A stretch of 11,006 nucleotides of DNA from Stephanodiscus triporus (GCA_036939755.1 JALLAZ010001386.1:1-11006), one strand, 5' to 3'. Positions 1 to 8,894 are shown, numbered from the stretch's first letter. Translations and numbers: made by a program. The notes: generated from the sequence alone by a model not told the origin.

Positions 1-2
1 GC

Positions 3-203
3 TTGTCTTGGTTTATCAAAGATGTTTCGTTTATCCTAGCACACCACTTGTCAAAGCTTCCCCTTCCTTTTGTTACCAAAGACACGAAAACAAAAGATAG
101 AGGAAAACACGCAACCTACGAAGAAATGATACAAATGTGGGTCACTTATGAGGTGTACAATTCCGAATTTTGGGATCTGTCCGGGGGGATAGCTGCCCAT
201 TAG
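3..203 (+). CDS. Orphan short ORF, possible C-terminal fragment of a gene
   Basis: The frame is open from the window edge to a TAG at 201-203, and the first ATG in frame is well inside it, so any real gene would begin to the left of the window. The roughly 66 residues look protein-like: a hydrophobic/aromatic start (WFIKDVSFILAHHLSKL), a Lys/Asp-rich middle and an aromatic-rich end (MIQMWVTYEVYNSEFWDL). I recognise no family. It lies 115 bases upstream of the next plus-strand ORF, in a different frame. An intron joining the two cannot be excluded, but I see no convincing splice pair. It could also be chance: 200 bases without a stop is not strong evidence by itself. Amino-acid composition is the only positive sign. 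Confidence 0.3.
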   Translation: MSWFIKDVSFILAHHLSKLPLPFVTKDTKTKDRGKHATYEEMIQMWVTYEVYNSEFWDLSGGIAAH

Positions 204-318
204 AGCTAGAGGTTACCAATTACTAACTTTTCTACACAAAAACACCTAATCCTACATAGGAACTCCGTACGAGATACCCCACCCAGGCTCATCTAGTTAT
301 CCGAAGTTGATCCGCACC

Positions 319-1461
319 ATGACCAAACCGGCGGCTTTCTACGTCCTATACGCTTACATTTGCTCCGTCTTCCTTCTGCTGCCACAAGGAGAACTTTGGG
401 GATCAAGCGAACCCTCTCCGCTTCGAAAACGACTGACTTCCACAAAAGTGATGTCGGAGGAATCTCAAGTCAGAGGTTGGCACACACACCACACACCACA
501 TTCACCCACTTCGACCGCTTCCATCGTCCGCCGCCACCTCCGGTTCAAGCCCCATCTCGTCAGTATGCCTTTATCCGTCTCTCCCTCCATTCACCTTTCT
601 TCTAGGACTTTCGGCGGTTCCGACCCTTCTGGTCTTTCCGTGACAACAGCTTCAACTGGCGTTAGCACCGACTGCTCATTCCTTTCCGAGCCATTGCTTG
701 CCTTGAAGCTTCATCGCCTTCACGCTCCTCCTGGCGCTTTCCCTACTTGCTCTGGCGCTCGTCCCCCCACTAAGACTCAACTGATCGCTGACCGGAAAGC
801 TTTGAAGGCTCTCAAGGACAAGGCCGCTGAGGAGAAGAAGCTTGCGATCCTTACCCGAAAGGCTGATGCTTTGGCTAAACGTCAGACTCGATTGATCTCT
901 AGCGCCGAGGCTAAGGCATCCAAAGCAGTTGCGAAAGCCGATGAGGCTCGCCTTCAACTGGCCGCGGCTCAGGCGGGTCCTCTCTTAACCCCAGCCTCTC
1001 ATCTCCATAAGAAGAGTAAAGGTGCCACAGGGTCCTCATCCACCACTTCGGTGGGGTCGAGCGTGGTGTACCAGTCCCCGCAACGGAAAGCGTCTACTGA
1101 TAATAAACGAGTCAGTGTGTTTCAGTCTCCTCGATGCCACGGGGGTTCCTTGTCCGGTAGTACATCCTCCGGCTCGGGAGAGGAAGACAGCAGTCTAGTG
1201 GGCACTGATAGTGATGGATCCCCTGCGCCTCCTACCTTCTGCAATCGTCACAACGCGCGCGGTCTCCCTTCTACCTCACGGGGTGGGGTTCGATACTCCC
1301 CTCCCCCTCGTTCCACCCGTACCCGCTTCTCCGGGCACGCCTCTTCCTCGGTCTCCACTACTGGCTCCGGTGAGACGTCATCACATGGTTCAGTGTCGTC
1401 AGCGGACGTGGAGATGCCCAATTCGGGGGCGGGCCTCACAGAACAGAACAGAACAACTTAG
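319..1461 (+). CDS. Unrecognised coiled-coil / Ser-Gly-rich protein, probably truncated at its 3' end
   Basis: An ATG at 319 in a good context (ACCATGA) opens 380 codons, ending in TAG at 1459-1461. Residues about 4-24 are hydrophobic (AAFYVLYAYICSVFLLLP) and could be a signal anchor, although the coding signal is stronger from about 560 on. ATGs at 451 and 565 are alternative starts. Residues about 155-220 are rich in Ala, Lys and Glu (KALKALKDKAAEEKK and onward) and look like a helical coiled coil. The rest is Ser/Gly/Thr/Pro-rich low complexity with acidic patches. I do not recognise the family; it could be a host protein or the first ORF of another retroelement. The final codons (EQNRTT) are read from the GAACA repeats that may be the tail of the minus-strand retrotransposon, so the natural C-terminus is probably missing. 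No continuation was found on the right side of the window. Confidence 0.5.
   Translation: MTKPAAFYVLYAYICSVFLLLPQGELWGSSEPSPLRKRLTSTKVMSEESQVRGWHTHHTPHSPTSTASIVRRHLRFKPHLVSMPLSVSPSIHLSSRTFGGSDPSGLSVTTASTGVSTDCSFLSEPLLALKLHRLHAPPGAFPTCSGARPPTKTQLIADRKALKALKDKAAEEKKLAILTRKADALAKRQTRLISSAEAKASKAVAKADEARLQLAAAQAGPLLTPASHLHKKSKGATGSSSTTSVGSSVVYQSPQRKASTDNKRVSVFQSPRCHGGSLSGSTSSGSGEEDSSLVGTDSDGSPAPPTFCNRHNARGLPSTSRGGVRYSPPPRSTRTRFSGHASSSVSTTGSGETSSHGSVSSADVEMPNSGAGLTEQNRTT
1441..1455 (-). repeat. Three tandem GAACA units, candidate 3' tail of the LINE
   Basis: The plus strand reads GAACA three times in a row (TGTTC on the element's strand). It lies about 215 bases past the stop of the RT ORF. Many RNase H-bearing LINEs end in short tandem repeats rather than poly(A), so this is a reasonable 3' terminus. 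The call rests only on position and repeat structure. I found no target-site duplication to confirm it. Confidence 0.4.
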
Positions 1462-1671
1462 AAAATTAGGAAGATTATCGCTACAACCTAGACCAGTTTA
1501 ACCAAATGGAGTCTTTATACGCCGTTAGCACGGGTGCACAACAGCGTTGCAGTCGGGACCGCGGAGAGAGGGCTCTCTCCTTCCAGGATGTCGTATCCCT
1601 GGGAATTGTTCAGCCCATACAGGATGGTGCTGAGCATATGCATTGGTCAGTATGTGCACTCTATGATTGCC
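1456..1671 (-). other. Presumed 3' UTR of the retrotransposon
   Basis: This stretch lies between the TAG of the RT ORF and the GAACA repeats. The plus-strand open frames here are short and have no protein-like composition, and I see no gene. A short self-complementary GGAGAGAGGGCTCTCTCC lies at 1562-1579 on the plus strand. It could form a hairpin in the 3' end of the element RNA, where LINE reverse transcriptases often recognise structure. That role is inference. Confidence 0.45.
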
Positions 1672-4600
1672 CTACTCTACCGAGGTCCTCGTCTGGGCTG
1701 CTGTGAGAGCCTGTGCCGGCGCGCTGCGGCGCACGCGATGCCCCCCAAGACGACACGCCTCCCTTGCCGCCTGAATGGCCAGTATCCAGTACTCCTGCTG
1801 TTCGCCATTCGTCGATATCAGGTCGTCAAAGTTACATTCCAATAAAAATTTGTCCTCCTCCATCAGCCCCTCACCGCCCAGAGTCAGCTGATGCTCTATT
1901 TCCTTCAACAGTTCCTCCTTATGCGCCGATATAAGTGTCCCTGTGGCCTTATCATGTACCAAGACACACCTGTAGATCCATTGGCAGTGTGTCGCCTGCA
2001 AGAGCTGAGTGACTAAGCCTGAGAGCCATTTCGAGACAGAAAGTGTCGACTGATGTTGCAGCAGGTAAGCACTCTGGACGGCCGCCATTTGCGTGGACAA
2101 CATCCCCATCATATAGTTGTCCCAACCGATGACATCCTGTGAGCGCGCAAGTTTGTGCAGGTGTAGGGGTAGGTCCAGGGAGACAGCGCAGTCGAGACAG
2201 GAGATCGCCCCCCGTCCCCGCGTGTATAAGAGGAGCAGGGATCGGAGATCTGGGTGAGTATTGCTGGCGTCCAGCCATAGAACCATTTCGTCAATGGACT
2301 GGGCAAAGGCCGAAGTTCTTCCGGCCTCCGGGCACCGCGCGATGTGCGGGCATGTCTCCACGTGTATTTGGCAGCTCGGGCACAGGTTGCATCGCCCATC
2401 CTGGTACGAAAGGAAAGACATTGTCCCCGCTATCCTATTCACATGTTTAGCCGCCCACAACTGGAATAACCGTGGCAGCGATGTGAGTGTGCGCTGAAGG
2501 GATTGCCAGTCCGTTTCATCAAACTGTGCGTATGAGAGTATGCCTTTTGAATGGTAATGCGCCCTGGCCAGATGACGGTGTGTCCAGAAACGGAGTGTGT
2601 TGCCGGTATCCGAGGTTAATTTCTCCCCTTGGACGAACATCCCAATTGTTTCCAGTGGGAACATCCGTTCGGGTGTGTCTCGTCCGGCGCCATCGATTGC
2701 GATTCGCTGTTTGGCCGTGTGGTCACAAATGCAATTGAGTTGTGCCTTCCGACTGAGCTTTTGAAATGGCGTAGCCTCGTCTTGATGAGCCCGCACGTGT
2801 CGGTAGTCGATCGTAAATGACAGGCCACGGCAATGAACCAGGATGTTCTTGAGGATATCGGAGTGCTTACATCTCGATGGGATCCGATAGGGTGGTAGCT
2901 CCGACACCCGTCGTAGTGCACCCAAGCAATCCGAAACCACCTCCACGCGCCCAGCCTTGCCGCCGTGAGCTTTCTCGACGCTTAGCAGGATGAGGTGAAT
3001 GGCCATGAGGCCGAGCAGCTCCCCTCGGTATGCGTTTGCCACCTGCGATGTCTCGGAGAACGAACCGATCATGCGACCCCGTCCCTTTGTGCATTCGAGT
3101 ACAAAGGCCGCTGAGCATAGGTTCGGGTATTGCTCGCGGAGGAATGACCCGTCCGTCACCGCCAATAGGGAACCATCCGAGATGGCAGCCGGTATCCAGT
3201 CGTGTTCACCGGTGATGCCGAGATTATCCCATAGCCACGTATTCCCCCAGGAGTGAAGTACCTCCATGAATGTTCGTAAAGACGGGGCAGGGACGCCTGC
3301 CTGGGCCACGGATGTCAATCGCCATCCGCCCTGATCCTGCCCGGCATGAGTTGGTTCCACAGAGCAGATATAGCCGCCCAGCGTGGATGGCCGTGTCTCC
3401 GAAAAAACAAACCTGTTAGGTTTTTTGCCTGCGCGGAAGATGTCCTCGGTCTCGCCGTCTGCGCTGCGCCGGCGCAGGCATCCGGAGTCCCCGTCCCACC
3501 TCCACTCCCAAATCCTGTGCGACGGTGCGTTGAATGCGCCTACCTTCGTCCCGGCAATCCGACTCGGGCATATGTCCAGTATTGCATCCCGCCAGGTCTG
3601 GAAATCGGATATGGTCGGGTGTTCTGTTGGCCACCGCAGGTGCGACCGCTTCCGGGACATCTGTGGCCGGCCGAGGACTTCGGGGTCGATCTTATTGCCG
3701 GAGGCGGTGAGGATATCCGAAACAAACAGCGCCTGCCAGAAGACTCGCACACGATTTAGCTGGAGTAGAGCGCTCTGCGAATATCCCTTTTCGAAAAACA
3801 CTTGCATGAGGAAGCGGTCCCCCTCCCGCGGCTTATCGAACCCTCCGTCCGCGATGATCGTCCGGACGTTGAACATGGACAGTTTTTCCCAGAGCATCTT
3901 CATCCACGAGTGTGTCGAAAGGAAGTGGTATTTCTCGTAAGATTCTTGTAGAGGCTGCGAGGATATTCCCAATTCCAGCAAAAAAAAGGAGTGACTGGCT
4001 CGCATAAATCTTCCCGTTGCTGTGTCGCACCCGTAGTGCATCAGCAGCTTGTTTGACATTGCTACGAGCGCTTCCACTCCCAGGTGTGGCAGTCCAATGC
4101 CGAAAAAGCCCGGCGAGATTGTCCGACTTTCTACTGTCGCGGTCCGAACCACCCCCCCGAGAGGTAGTATCTGGTAGTACTGTTTGCGCATCGCAGTGCT
4201 AAGATCGTCGAAGCTGGCGGTTGAGCTGCAGAGGCCGTATGTGATCCTCGGAACCAATTGGAATTTAAGTGAGAACCAGATATTGCGGCGATTTAGCTTG
4301 CCTTTCTGCACGTCGTTCACCCACTGCTGGGCCTTGATCTGCATCATCACTATCGCGGCGCGGCTGTTCCCGTCGGGGCTGGTCATTGCGCCCAATGTTT
4401 TCTCAGCATGCTGTACCGCCCTGTGACCAATGCTCGCTGAACCCCCTCCGGGTAGAGGTACACTGACTCCTAGCTCCGCCTTCAGTTTGTTCGAGGCGTA
4501 CCACCATACTCCGTTCATCCATTCAAATGATATGATTGAATAAAAACACTTTGCCGGCTGCAGAGCCCCTCCTGTGGCAATGAGTAAATTGCCCCAGCTG

Positions 4601-6225
4601 TTGAAACTAGCGTGGATGTGCTCGTGGACCTCGTCGACCCTCTCATTCCTTGTCAGGTCAATGTGGAGGATGTCTGTATCATCCACGTACAGGATAGTGG
4701 AAAGGTGTCTCTTCAGCTTGGTCACAGGGCATATGAATTTTGCCCCATGGCCCTTCTTGCCGTGGGCGTGTAGTATGCAGATGCTGATGACCGCCCAACC
4801 CGCCGGCGCCGCGCCGTTTCCTTGGCACATTCCCTGAGTCTTTATGCTGATTCCGCCGCCAGCGAAGCTCAACGAGTCCCCAAACCCCGTCCGCAGGAAG
4901 AACTTCATGTTTTCTATAGTGCCCAACATTGATTCCGCTGCCGTGTGGGGCACCCCAAACGCTTGGAACACAAGGGAGGCTATAGCATGCGCTATCCTGT
5001 CGTAGCAGTTGGAGGCGTCGACCGAAGCAAGAGCCGCGGGGGCCCTGGCCTGCCTCGCAAGGTCGCAGAAGAGAGTCTTACTCAGCGTGCCATCATCCGC
5101 CATCCTGTTACGTTCGCTAAAGATCTCTTCCGGCATGAGGTTGTGCTCCCTCGCCCTCTCCATCATCCTGCTCCCATAGATGATTTTATTGGTTGCGTTG
5201 AAGTCTGCCTCCATTAAGAGAATAGCCCGTAGCTTGGTGACTAGTGTGACCCCCAGTGTCTTCTCCAACATCACTGAGAGCCCTCGTGACCACCGTTCCA
5301 GTTGGATAGCGTGGGCTATGACTGTCGTCACCCGAGCGGCGTGGTAATACGAGATGATGTCCGACGTGCTCCCCACCACGTAGTGGCCGAAGTGCAGACC
5401 TGACTCCGACGAAGATGTCTCCTCGTTGACCACCTGCCAGTATCGCCTCCATTGTTGTGGGGTAATGCATATGGAGACTGAATCCCGCGGGACACGCTGG
5501 CGTATTGCGGCGACCTCCGCGAACAGCTCCATTGTGGCGTGATCTGCCCCGTCTGGTGCAACATATGTCCCGTCCAGGACAGCCTGGCCGGCCGTTGTAT
5601 TAGCCGTGTATCCAAAATCTTCGAATAGGTCGCCATTGCATATGGGAGCCTCCCCGGCCATTGTGAATCTCTTGTTGTGAATCTCGGTGAATATTGTCTG
5701 CTCGACCGGTTCCCGCGTTGTGTGCTCGACAATTGCCCCCCCTGGCACCTCCGCCTGAATGGTGGTTGCGCTCCTAGTCCGCTTCTTTCCCGTGCAGAAG
5801 TTCAATCGGCGCCAGAAATTCCGCTGCTGCTCCTGTTGGATAATAGTGCTGATTTTGGAGATGGCTTCTTTGTCCTCTTTCTCCTGCGCCAAGCGTAGCC
5901 GAGTATTCAGATGTTTCCGGCGGAATCGTTTCCCGTGCTCCTGAAAGAACGTACATTCCCTTTTGCACTCTTTCAACCGGTCATAGATTTCCACAATGGT
6001 CATCGAAAGAGGGTTAGGGATGTTGCACCTTCGTGCGGCCCGCTTGAGGTTCCCTCTATTCTTGACCCGCCCTTTGTGATAGCGCAGAAGTGAGTAGTAC
6101 ACCTGTACTCTCTTGATCCAGATTGCGGCCTCCGGCGAGAACGGGATATGACAAGACTTGATCTTGTGGCATATTTTTTCCGCGTGACGCATGTATGTCT
6201 TCCCCTCCTTGTCAATTGTCATCAC
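1672..6225 (-). CDS. Reverse transcriptase - RNase H - zinc knuckle, intact part of LINE ORF2
   Basis: This is a continuous 1,517-codon frame from ATG at 6225 to TAG at 1672-1674. It copies element RNA into DNA at a nicked target site. RT motifs in order: GLHFGHY (276-282), WSRGLSVMLEK (312-322), MEADFNATNK (338-347), motif A SVDASNCYDRI (catalytic D403), motif B GMCQGNGAAPAGW (465-477), motif C YVDD (513-516) and GGALQPAKC (552-560). RNase H follows with D1025 (TDGS), E1069 (YRGEL), D1099 (SDC), H1147 (HVRAHQD) and D1168 (CDHT), so all catalytic positions are kept. A CCHC knuckle C-x2-C-x8-H-x3-C spans 1282-1298, then about 220 unrecognised residues. The ATG is internal: the same frame is open and protein-like upstream to a TGA at 6388-6390, so the natural protein began with the endonuclease. 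Whether this part is translated alone is unknown. Confidence 0.93.
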   Translation of the reverse strand: MMTIDKEGKTYMRHAEKICHKIKSCHIPFSPEAAIWIKRVQVYYSLLRYHKGRVKNRGNLKRAARRCNIPNPLSMTIVEIYDRLKECKRECTFFQEHGKRFRRKHLNTRLRLAQEKEDKEAISKISTIIQQEQQRNFWRRLNFCTGKKRTRSATTIQAEVPGGAIVEHTTREPVEQTIFTEIHNKRFTMAGEAPICNGDLFEDFGYTANTTAGQAVLDGTYVAPDGADHATMELFAEVAAIRQRVPRDSVSICITPQQWRRYWQVVNEETSSSESGLHFGHYVVGSTSDIISYYHAARVTTVIAHAIQLERWSRGLSVMLEKTLGVTLVTKLRAILLMEADFNATNKIIYGSRMMERAREHNLMPEEIFSERNRMADDGTLSKTLFCDLARQARAPAALASVDASNCYDRIAHAIASLVFQAFGVPHTAAESMLGTIENMKFFLRTGFGDSLSFAGGGISIKTQGMCQGNGAAPAGWAVISICILHAHGKKGHGAKFICPVTKLKRHLSTILYVDDTDILHIDLTRNERVDEVHEHIHASFNSWGNLLIATGGALQPAKCFYSIISFEWMNGVWWYASNKLKAELGVSVPLPGGGSASIGHRAVQHAEKTLGAMTSPDGNSRAAIVMMQIKAQQWVNDVQKGKLNRRNIWFSLKFQLVPRITYGLCSSTASFDDLSTAMRKQYYQILPLGGVVRTATVESRTISPGFFGIGLPHLGVEALVAMSNKLLMHYGCDTATGRFMRASHSFFLLELGISSQPLQESYEKYHFLSTHSWMKMLWEKLSMFNVRTIIADGGFDKPREGDRFLMQVFFEKGYSQSALLQLNRVRVFWQALFVSDILTASGNKIDPEVLGRPQMSRKRSHLRWPTEHPTISDFQTWRDAILDICPSRIAGTKVGAFNAPSHRIWEWRWDGDSGCLRRRSADGETEDIFRAGKKPNRFVFSETRPSTLGGYICSVEPTHAGQDQGGWRLTSVAQAGVPAPSLRTFMEVLHSWGNTWLWDNLGITGEHDWIPAAISDGSLLAVTDGSFLREQYPNLCSAAFVLECTKGRGRMIGSFSETSQVANAYRGELLGLMAIHLILLSVEKAHGGKAGRVEVVSDCLGALRRVSELPPYRIPSRCKHSDILKNILVHCRGLSFTIDYRHVRAHQDEATPFQKLSRKAQLNCICDHTAKQRIAIDGAGRDTPERMFPLETIGMFVQGEKLTSDTGNTLRFWTHRHLARAHYHSKGILSYAQFDETDWQSLQRTLTSLPRLFQLWAAKHVNRIAGTMSFLSYQDGRCNLCPSCQIHVETCPHIARCPEAGRTSAFAQSIDEMVLWLDASNTHPDLRSLLLLYTRGRGAISCLDCAVSLDLPLHLHKLARSQDVIGWDNYMMGMLSTQMAAVQSAYLLQHQSTLSVSKWLSGLVTQLLQATHCQWIYRCVLVHDKATGTLISAHKEELLKEIEHQLTLGGEGLMEEDKFLLECNFDDLISTNGEQQEYWILAIQAAREACRLGGHRVRRSAPAQALTAAQTRTSVE

Positions 6226-7448
6226 CTTCCGTGCCCTTTTCGCAGCAGTGTAGTCACCGGTGTGTGCCTCGTGGAGTCGCTCGATGAGTCGGTGTTGGAT
6301 GATATTTTTTTCGAGGCTGTCTATGTACGCCTTCTTCCCACAGCCCGGAATCCGGCTGTTCAGACGACGGCTGGCCGGGCGAACTATTCACACAGGGTTG
6401 AGTCCGACCAGGGATTCAAGTGGGATGTCGAGGATAAACGCGCGGTGGTCTCCCACGCCATAACCAAATGGCATTACGCACACGTTGCTTATGTCCAGGT
6501 CCGCCTAGGCCCACAGTCCATCGATAGGGTGCGATCCTTGGAAGAACATCGCCCCCGTTTGGACGCCTGTTGTCTCGAGGATTACCTCCCGTAGGTTCAG
6601 CCCCTCCCTGTTGCTGAGTGTTTGCCCAAGCAATCCGTTGTATACGTGCTCGTTGTGATCCATGAACAGGACAATCCTCTCCCCAGCGGCCCTCCATTTT
6701 GCGATAGCGGCCATGAGGTGCCGCCGGAATAACATTCGTGGGCACGTGAGGTCCTGTTTTCGCACAATGAAGTGCCGGCGTTGTTGTTGGTACGACGTGC
6801 CGGAGTTGGCCTTTCCGCTTTTGCAGGGGGTGTACGCCGTGATCAGTCTTGTCATGTGGCCGTCGGATCCTCCAAGAAGTATCCAGCTACAGCGGCTGAG
6901 TCCCTCCTCATCTTCTCCCATCTTACTGATGTAACCGCGTCCCCAAAGCAAATGGCGCCTGTTCCGCCCTCCTGCACCCGCCCCGCCTGTTGCCACTCGT
7001 GGACGTTGTGCGCTGCAACAGCGGTGCAGGATATCTCCCTCTGAAACATCTGCTTAAAATCATTCACGTTGGACCTTTGACGCAGATTCAGACGGTGTTC
7101 GCAATATAGGAGGCAGTCAATGTCTAAGTCCTCCTTAATGTCCAGAGCCTTTGCAATCTTCTGATTCCCGCTGATCCTGTTATTGAACCCGTTGGCATTT
7201 TCACACATCATCTGGAAGATCCCTTCCTGCTTGCTGTTGGGTGCCATGCCGTGGGTTTGCAAAAAGCCTTCTCCTACCGCCTCCAGCACCCGCGCGTGTT
7301 CCTCCGCCCTGACATCCCGGCTGGTTCGGTCCCCATCCTCCTGATCAGCAAGCTCCTCTGTCATCTCGCGTATTATTGCCTCCATCTCATCCTCCTGCAG
7401 TTGCCCTTGTTTTCTAAACCGGTCTGCTCGTATCCTCAAATGTTCCAT
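6226..7448 (-). pseudogene. AP-type endonuclease, N-terminal part of LINE ORF2, broken by one frameshift and two stops
   Basis: This is the LINE endonuclease that nicks target DNA to prime reverse transcription. It starts at ATG 7448 with a charged leader of about 75 residues, then shows ENANGF (83-88), CEHRLNL (116-122, catalytic Glu) and GGTGAI (161-166). Near the four-G run at 6941-6944 the coding signal moves to the next frame, which fits loss of one base. It continues with TAYTPC, the Asp/Asn motif LFMDHNEH, SHPIDGLW and VGDHRAFILDI (the usual S/G-DHR end motif). A TAG at 6505-6507 splits the last two motifs, and a TGA at 6388-6390 follows shortly after. Beyond it the same frame runs into the RT ORF. 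With one base restored, 7448 to 1672 is exactly 1,926 codons, which strongly supports one ancestral EN-RT-RNase H protein. A homopolymer sequencing error could mimic the frameshift but not the two stops. Confidence 0.85.
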
Positions 7449-7506
7449 AATCGTTTTGTGTTCTGTTATTTTGAATTTTCCATTAGTGCAGTTATCCTTT
7501 ATATTC

Positions 7507-7665
7507 TTACATGTAACAAGTAACTGGTGTTGCCGACTGGCAGATATTGTCCAATGAAATGATGCCGTACGTTGCTGGGTCCTTCTGCGTCATGAAGGGA
7601 CCTGCCCACTTAACAATCCACTTGACGCGTTGTCTGACCCTCCTCCCGTGGATGCGGAGGAGCGG
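7507..7665 (-). pseudogene. Protein-like open frame between ORF1 and ORF2, possible displaced C-terminus of ORF1
   Basis: The frame is open from just after a TGA at 7666-7668 to TAA at 7507-7509, about 52 codons, with no early ATG. The translation (for example KWIVKWAGPFMTQKDPA and TYGIISLDNICQSATPV) has the mixed aromatic/hydrophobic make-up of real protein, unlike the other frames here. It lies just past the TAG (7676-7678) that ends the last long ORF1 segment, in a different frame. I infer that it is the natural ORF1 C-terminus, separated by a stop and an indel. The alternative is a chance frame in the spacer between ORF1 and ORF2. It ends 58 bases before the ORF2 ATG at 7448. Confidence 0.45.
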
Positions 7666-7675
7666 TCATTGGCAA

Positions 7676-8278
7676 CTATTCGCCACCCGGCCTACTGTCC
7701 ACACTACCAACCTGACCAGTTCCAGACGGGATCAGAGATCCCTCTGCGGCAACAGGTGCAGACCCTGTCGCTCCGGCGGGGGTAGCCTTGGTGGGTAGGC
7801 CGATGACTGGGGGCATGGAACCGGAGGCAACCCGGATTCCACCCACGGCAGTGAGGCCATCCTGCGTCTTGGAGAAAATGACGCTGACATCGTCATCATT
7901 GATGACTTTGATTGCCCCAGCCTTCCTGGGAGGAACCGCATTGTTCCTGCCGTGGATAGTCCCAACTGAGAAGTCATCCTCAAAGTTGAACGCCGCCAAT
8001 GGGTCCACATGCTTCTTCTTTGAGTGTGAATCTGCCTGGATTATATTCTGGACCCAGTCCAAACTCTCGAATTCATATACGGCCGACATCTCGGACTGAC
8101 TTCTAGGGGACATCACCGCCTGTTCCTTTGAATCCCAGGTGCACTCGCTTATCTCGTGGATCAGGTGTCTGTTCAACGCCCGCTCCGACAGTTTCTTGAA
8201 GAACCTTTCGCCGCCTTTGTTCGTGTCCTTCGGCGTTGATTCGCTCGGCCAAGTTTTCGGCCTCGGGCGTGTTAGAAA
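7676..8278 (-). pseudogene. LINE ORF1, C-terminal segment
   Basis: The frame is open from 8278 to TAG 7676-7678. The convincing part starts around 8240 (KGGERFFKKLSERALNRHL) and lacks an ATG near its start, so it is a continuation rather than a separate gene. It overlaps the tail of the middle ORF1 segment, whose last roughly 45 codons (to 8103) look non-coding by comparison (Arg/Gly-rich). A +1 shift near 8230-8245, or a deletion that is not a multiple of three, therefore best explains the pair. The segment has an acidic patch (FNFEDDFSVGTIHG), a stretch around VINDDDVSVIFSK and a Gly/Ala/Pro-rich tail. I recognise no domain. By position it belongs to the ORF1 RNA-packaging protein of the element. 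Confidence 0.6.
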
Positions 8279-8894
8279 TTACGGCATCGACTTCTCCGGA
8301 GGGGCGTTGGCTGAGTTGAAGGAAGAGTGGCGAGTTGTTAGAGAGCGCAATCTTGTACAACATGTCACAGAGAGACACCCTGGTGATCCTCGCGCCGGTC
8401 GTTGGATTGCGAACAATCTCTGACGTGTCAAGGTCCTCAATGCCATTAATGGCAATTGACGTCAAGCTGAGATGGAAGTTGAGGTGCCCCTGAATGCACC
8501 GTCTGAGACGAGCACAATCACTGAGAGAGGCAACTTTGCCCAGCATTGCCGTGAGTTTTGCAAATTTTCCAAAATATTTCGCATCCAAACCCATCCTGTG
8601 GGTGTGGGTGGCCAGGAAGGTGAAGAACGGCAGATAAGATTTCGCGACCTCCAGGTGGAATGCCTTCTTCCCTTGGTCCTTCATGTGGTCATAGGATTTG
8701 TTGTCCTTGACGGACTTCTTCTTGGGGAGCCGTGGTACGTTGAGCCGAATCGCAAATTTTGGGATGTCCCGATTCTCATATTGCTCTGGCATCATGCTCC
8801 CCTCGTCGAGGTCTTGGTAAGCAATATCCAGGATTTGGCGCGTGTCTGTGGAAATGCTCGATTGGTCAGTGCCGTTACAGACAAAAAGCAGCAT
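8103..8894 (-). pseudogene. LINE ORF1, middle segment
   Basis: ATG at 8894 opens 263 codons to 8103. It begins MLLFVCNGTDQSS and has a basic stretch (RLPKKKSVKDNKSYDH), a long helical/hydrophobic region (FHLEVAKSYLPFFTFLATH, YFGKFAKLTAMLGKVASL) and a basic, Arg/Leu-rich SDCARLRRCIQGHLNFHL. The frame is open upstream to a TAA at 8961-8963, and its residues there are also plausible, so the ATG may simply be an internal Met. The preceding segment ends in TGA at 8936-8938 in another frame, 41 bases before this ATG. That suggests an indel around 8900-8940 within one long ORF1. No RRM, PHD or zinc knuckle is recognisable. A nucleic-acid-binding, gag-like role is assumed from position in the element only. 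Confidence 0.65.

Noticed and set aside
541..552. GGTTCAAGCCCC resembles a tRNA B box / T loop
   Set aside because: It lies inside the plus-strand ORF. No A box or cloverleaf stems could be built around it.
2139..5217. Several plus-strand open frames of 80-185 codons opposite the RT ORF
   Set aside because: They are antisense shadows of a strongly supported coding frame and have no motifs of their own.
6938..6948. Programmed -1 frameshift at the endonuclease frame switch
   Set aside because: The site does not match the X XXY YYZ slippery pattern in the incoming frame, and two plain stop codons follow, so mutation is simpler.
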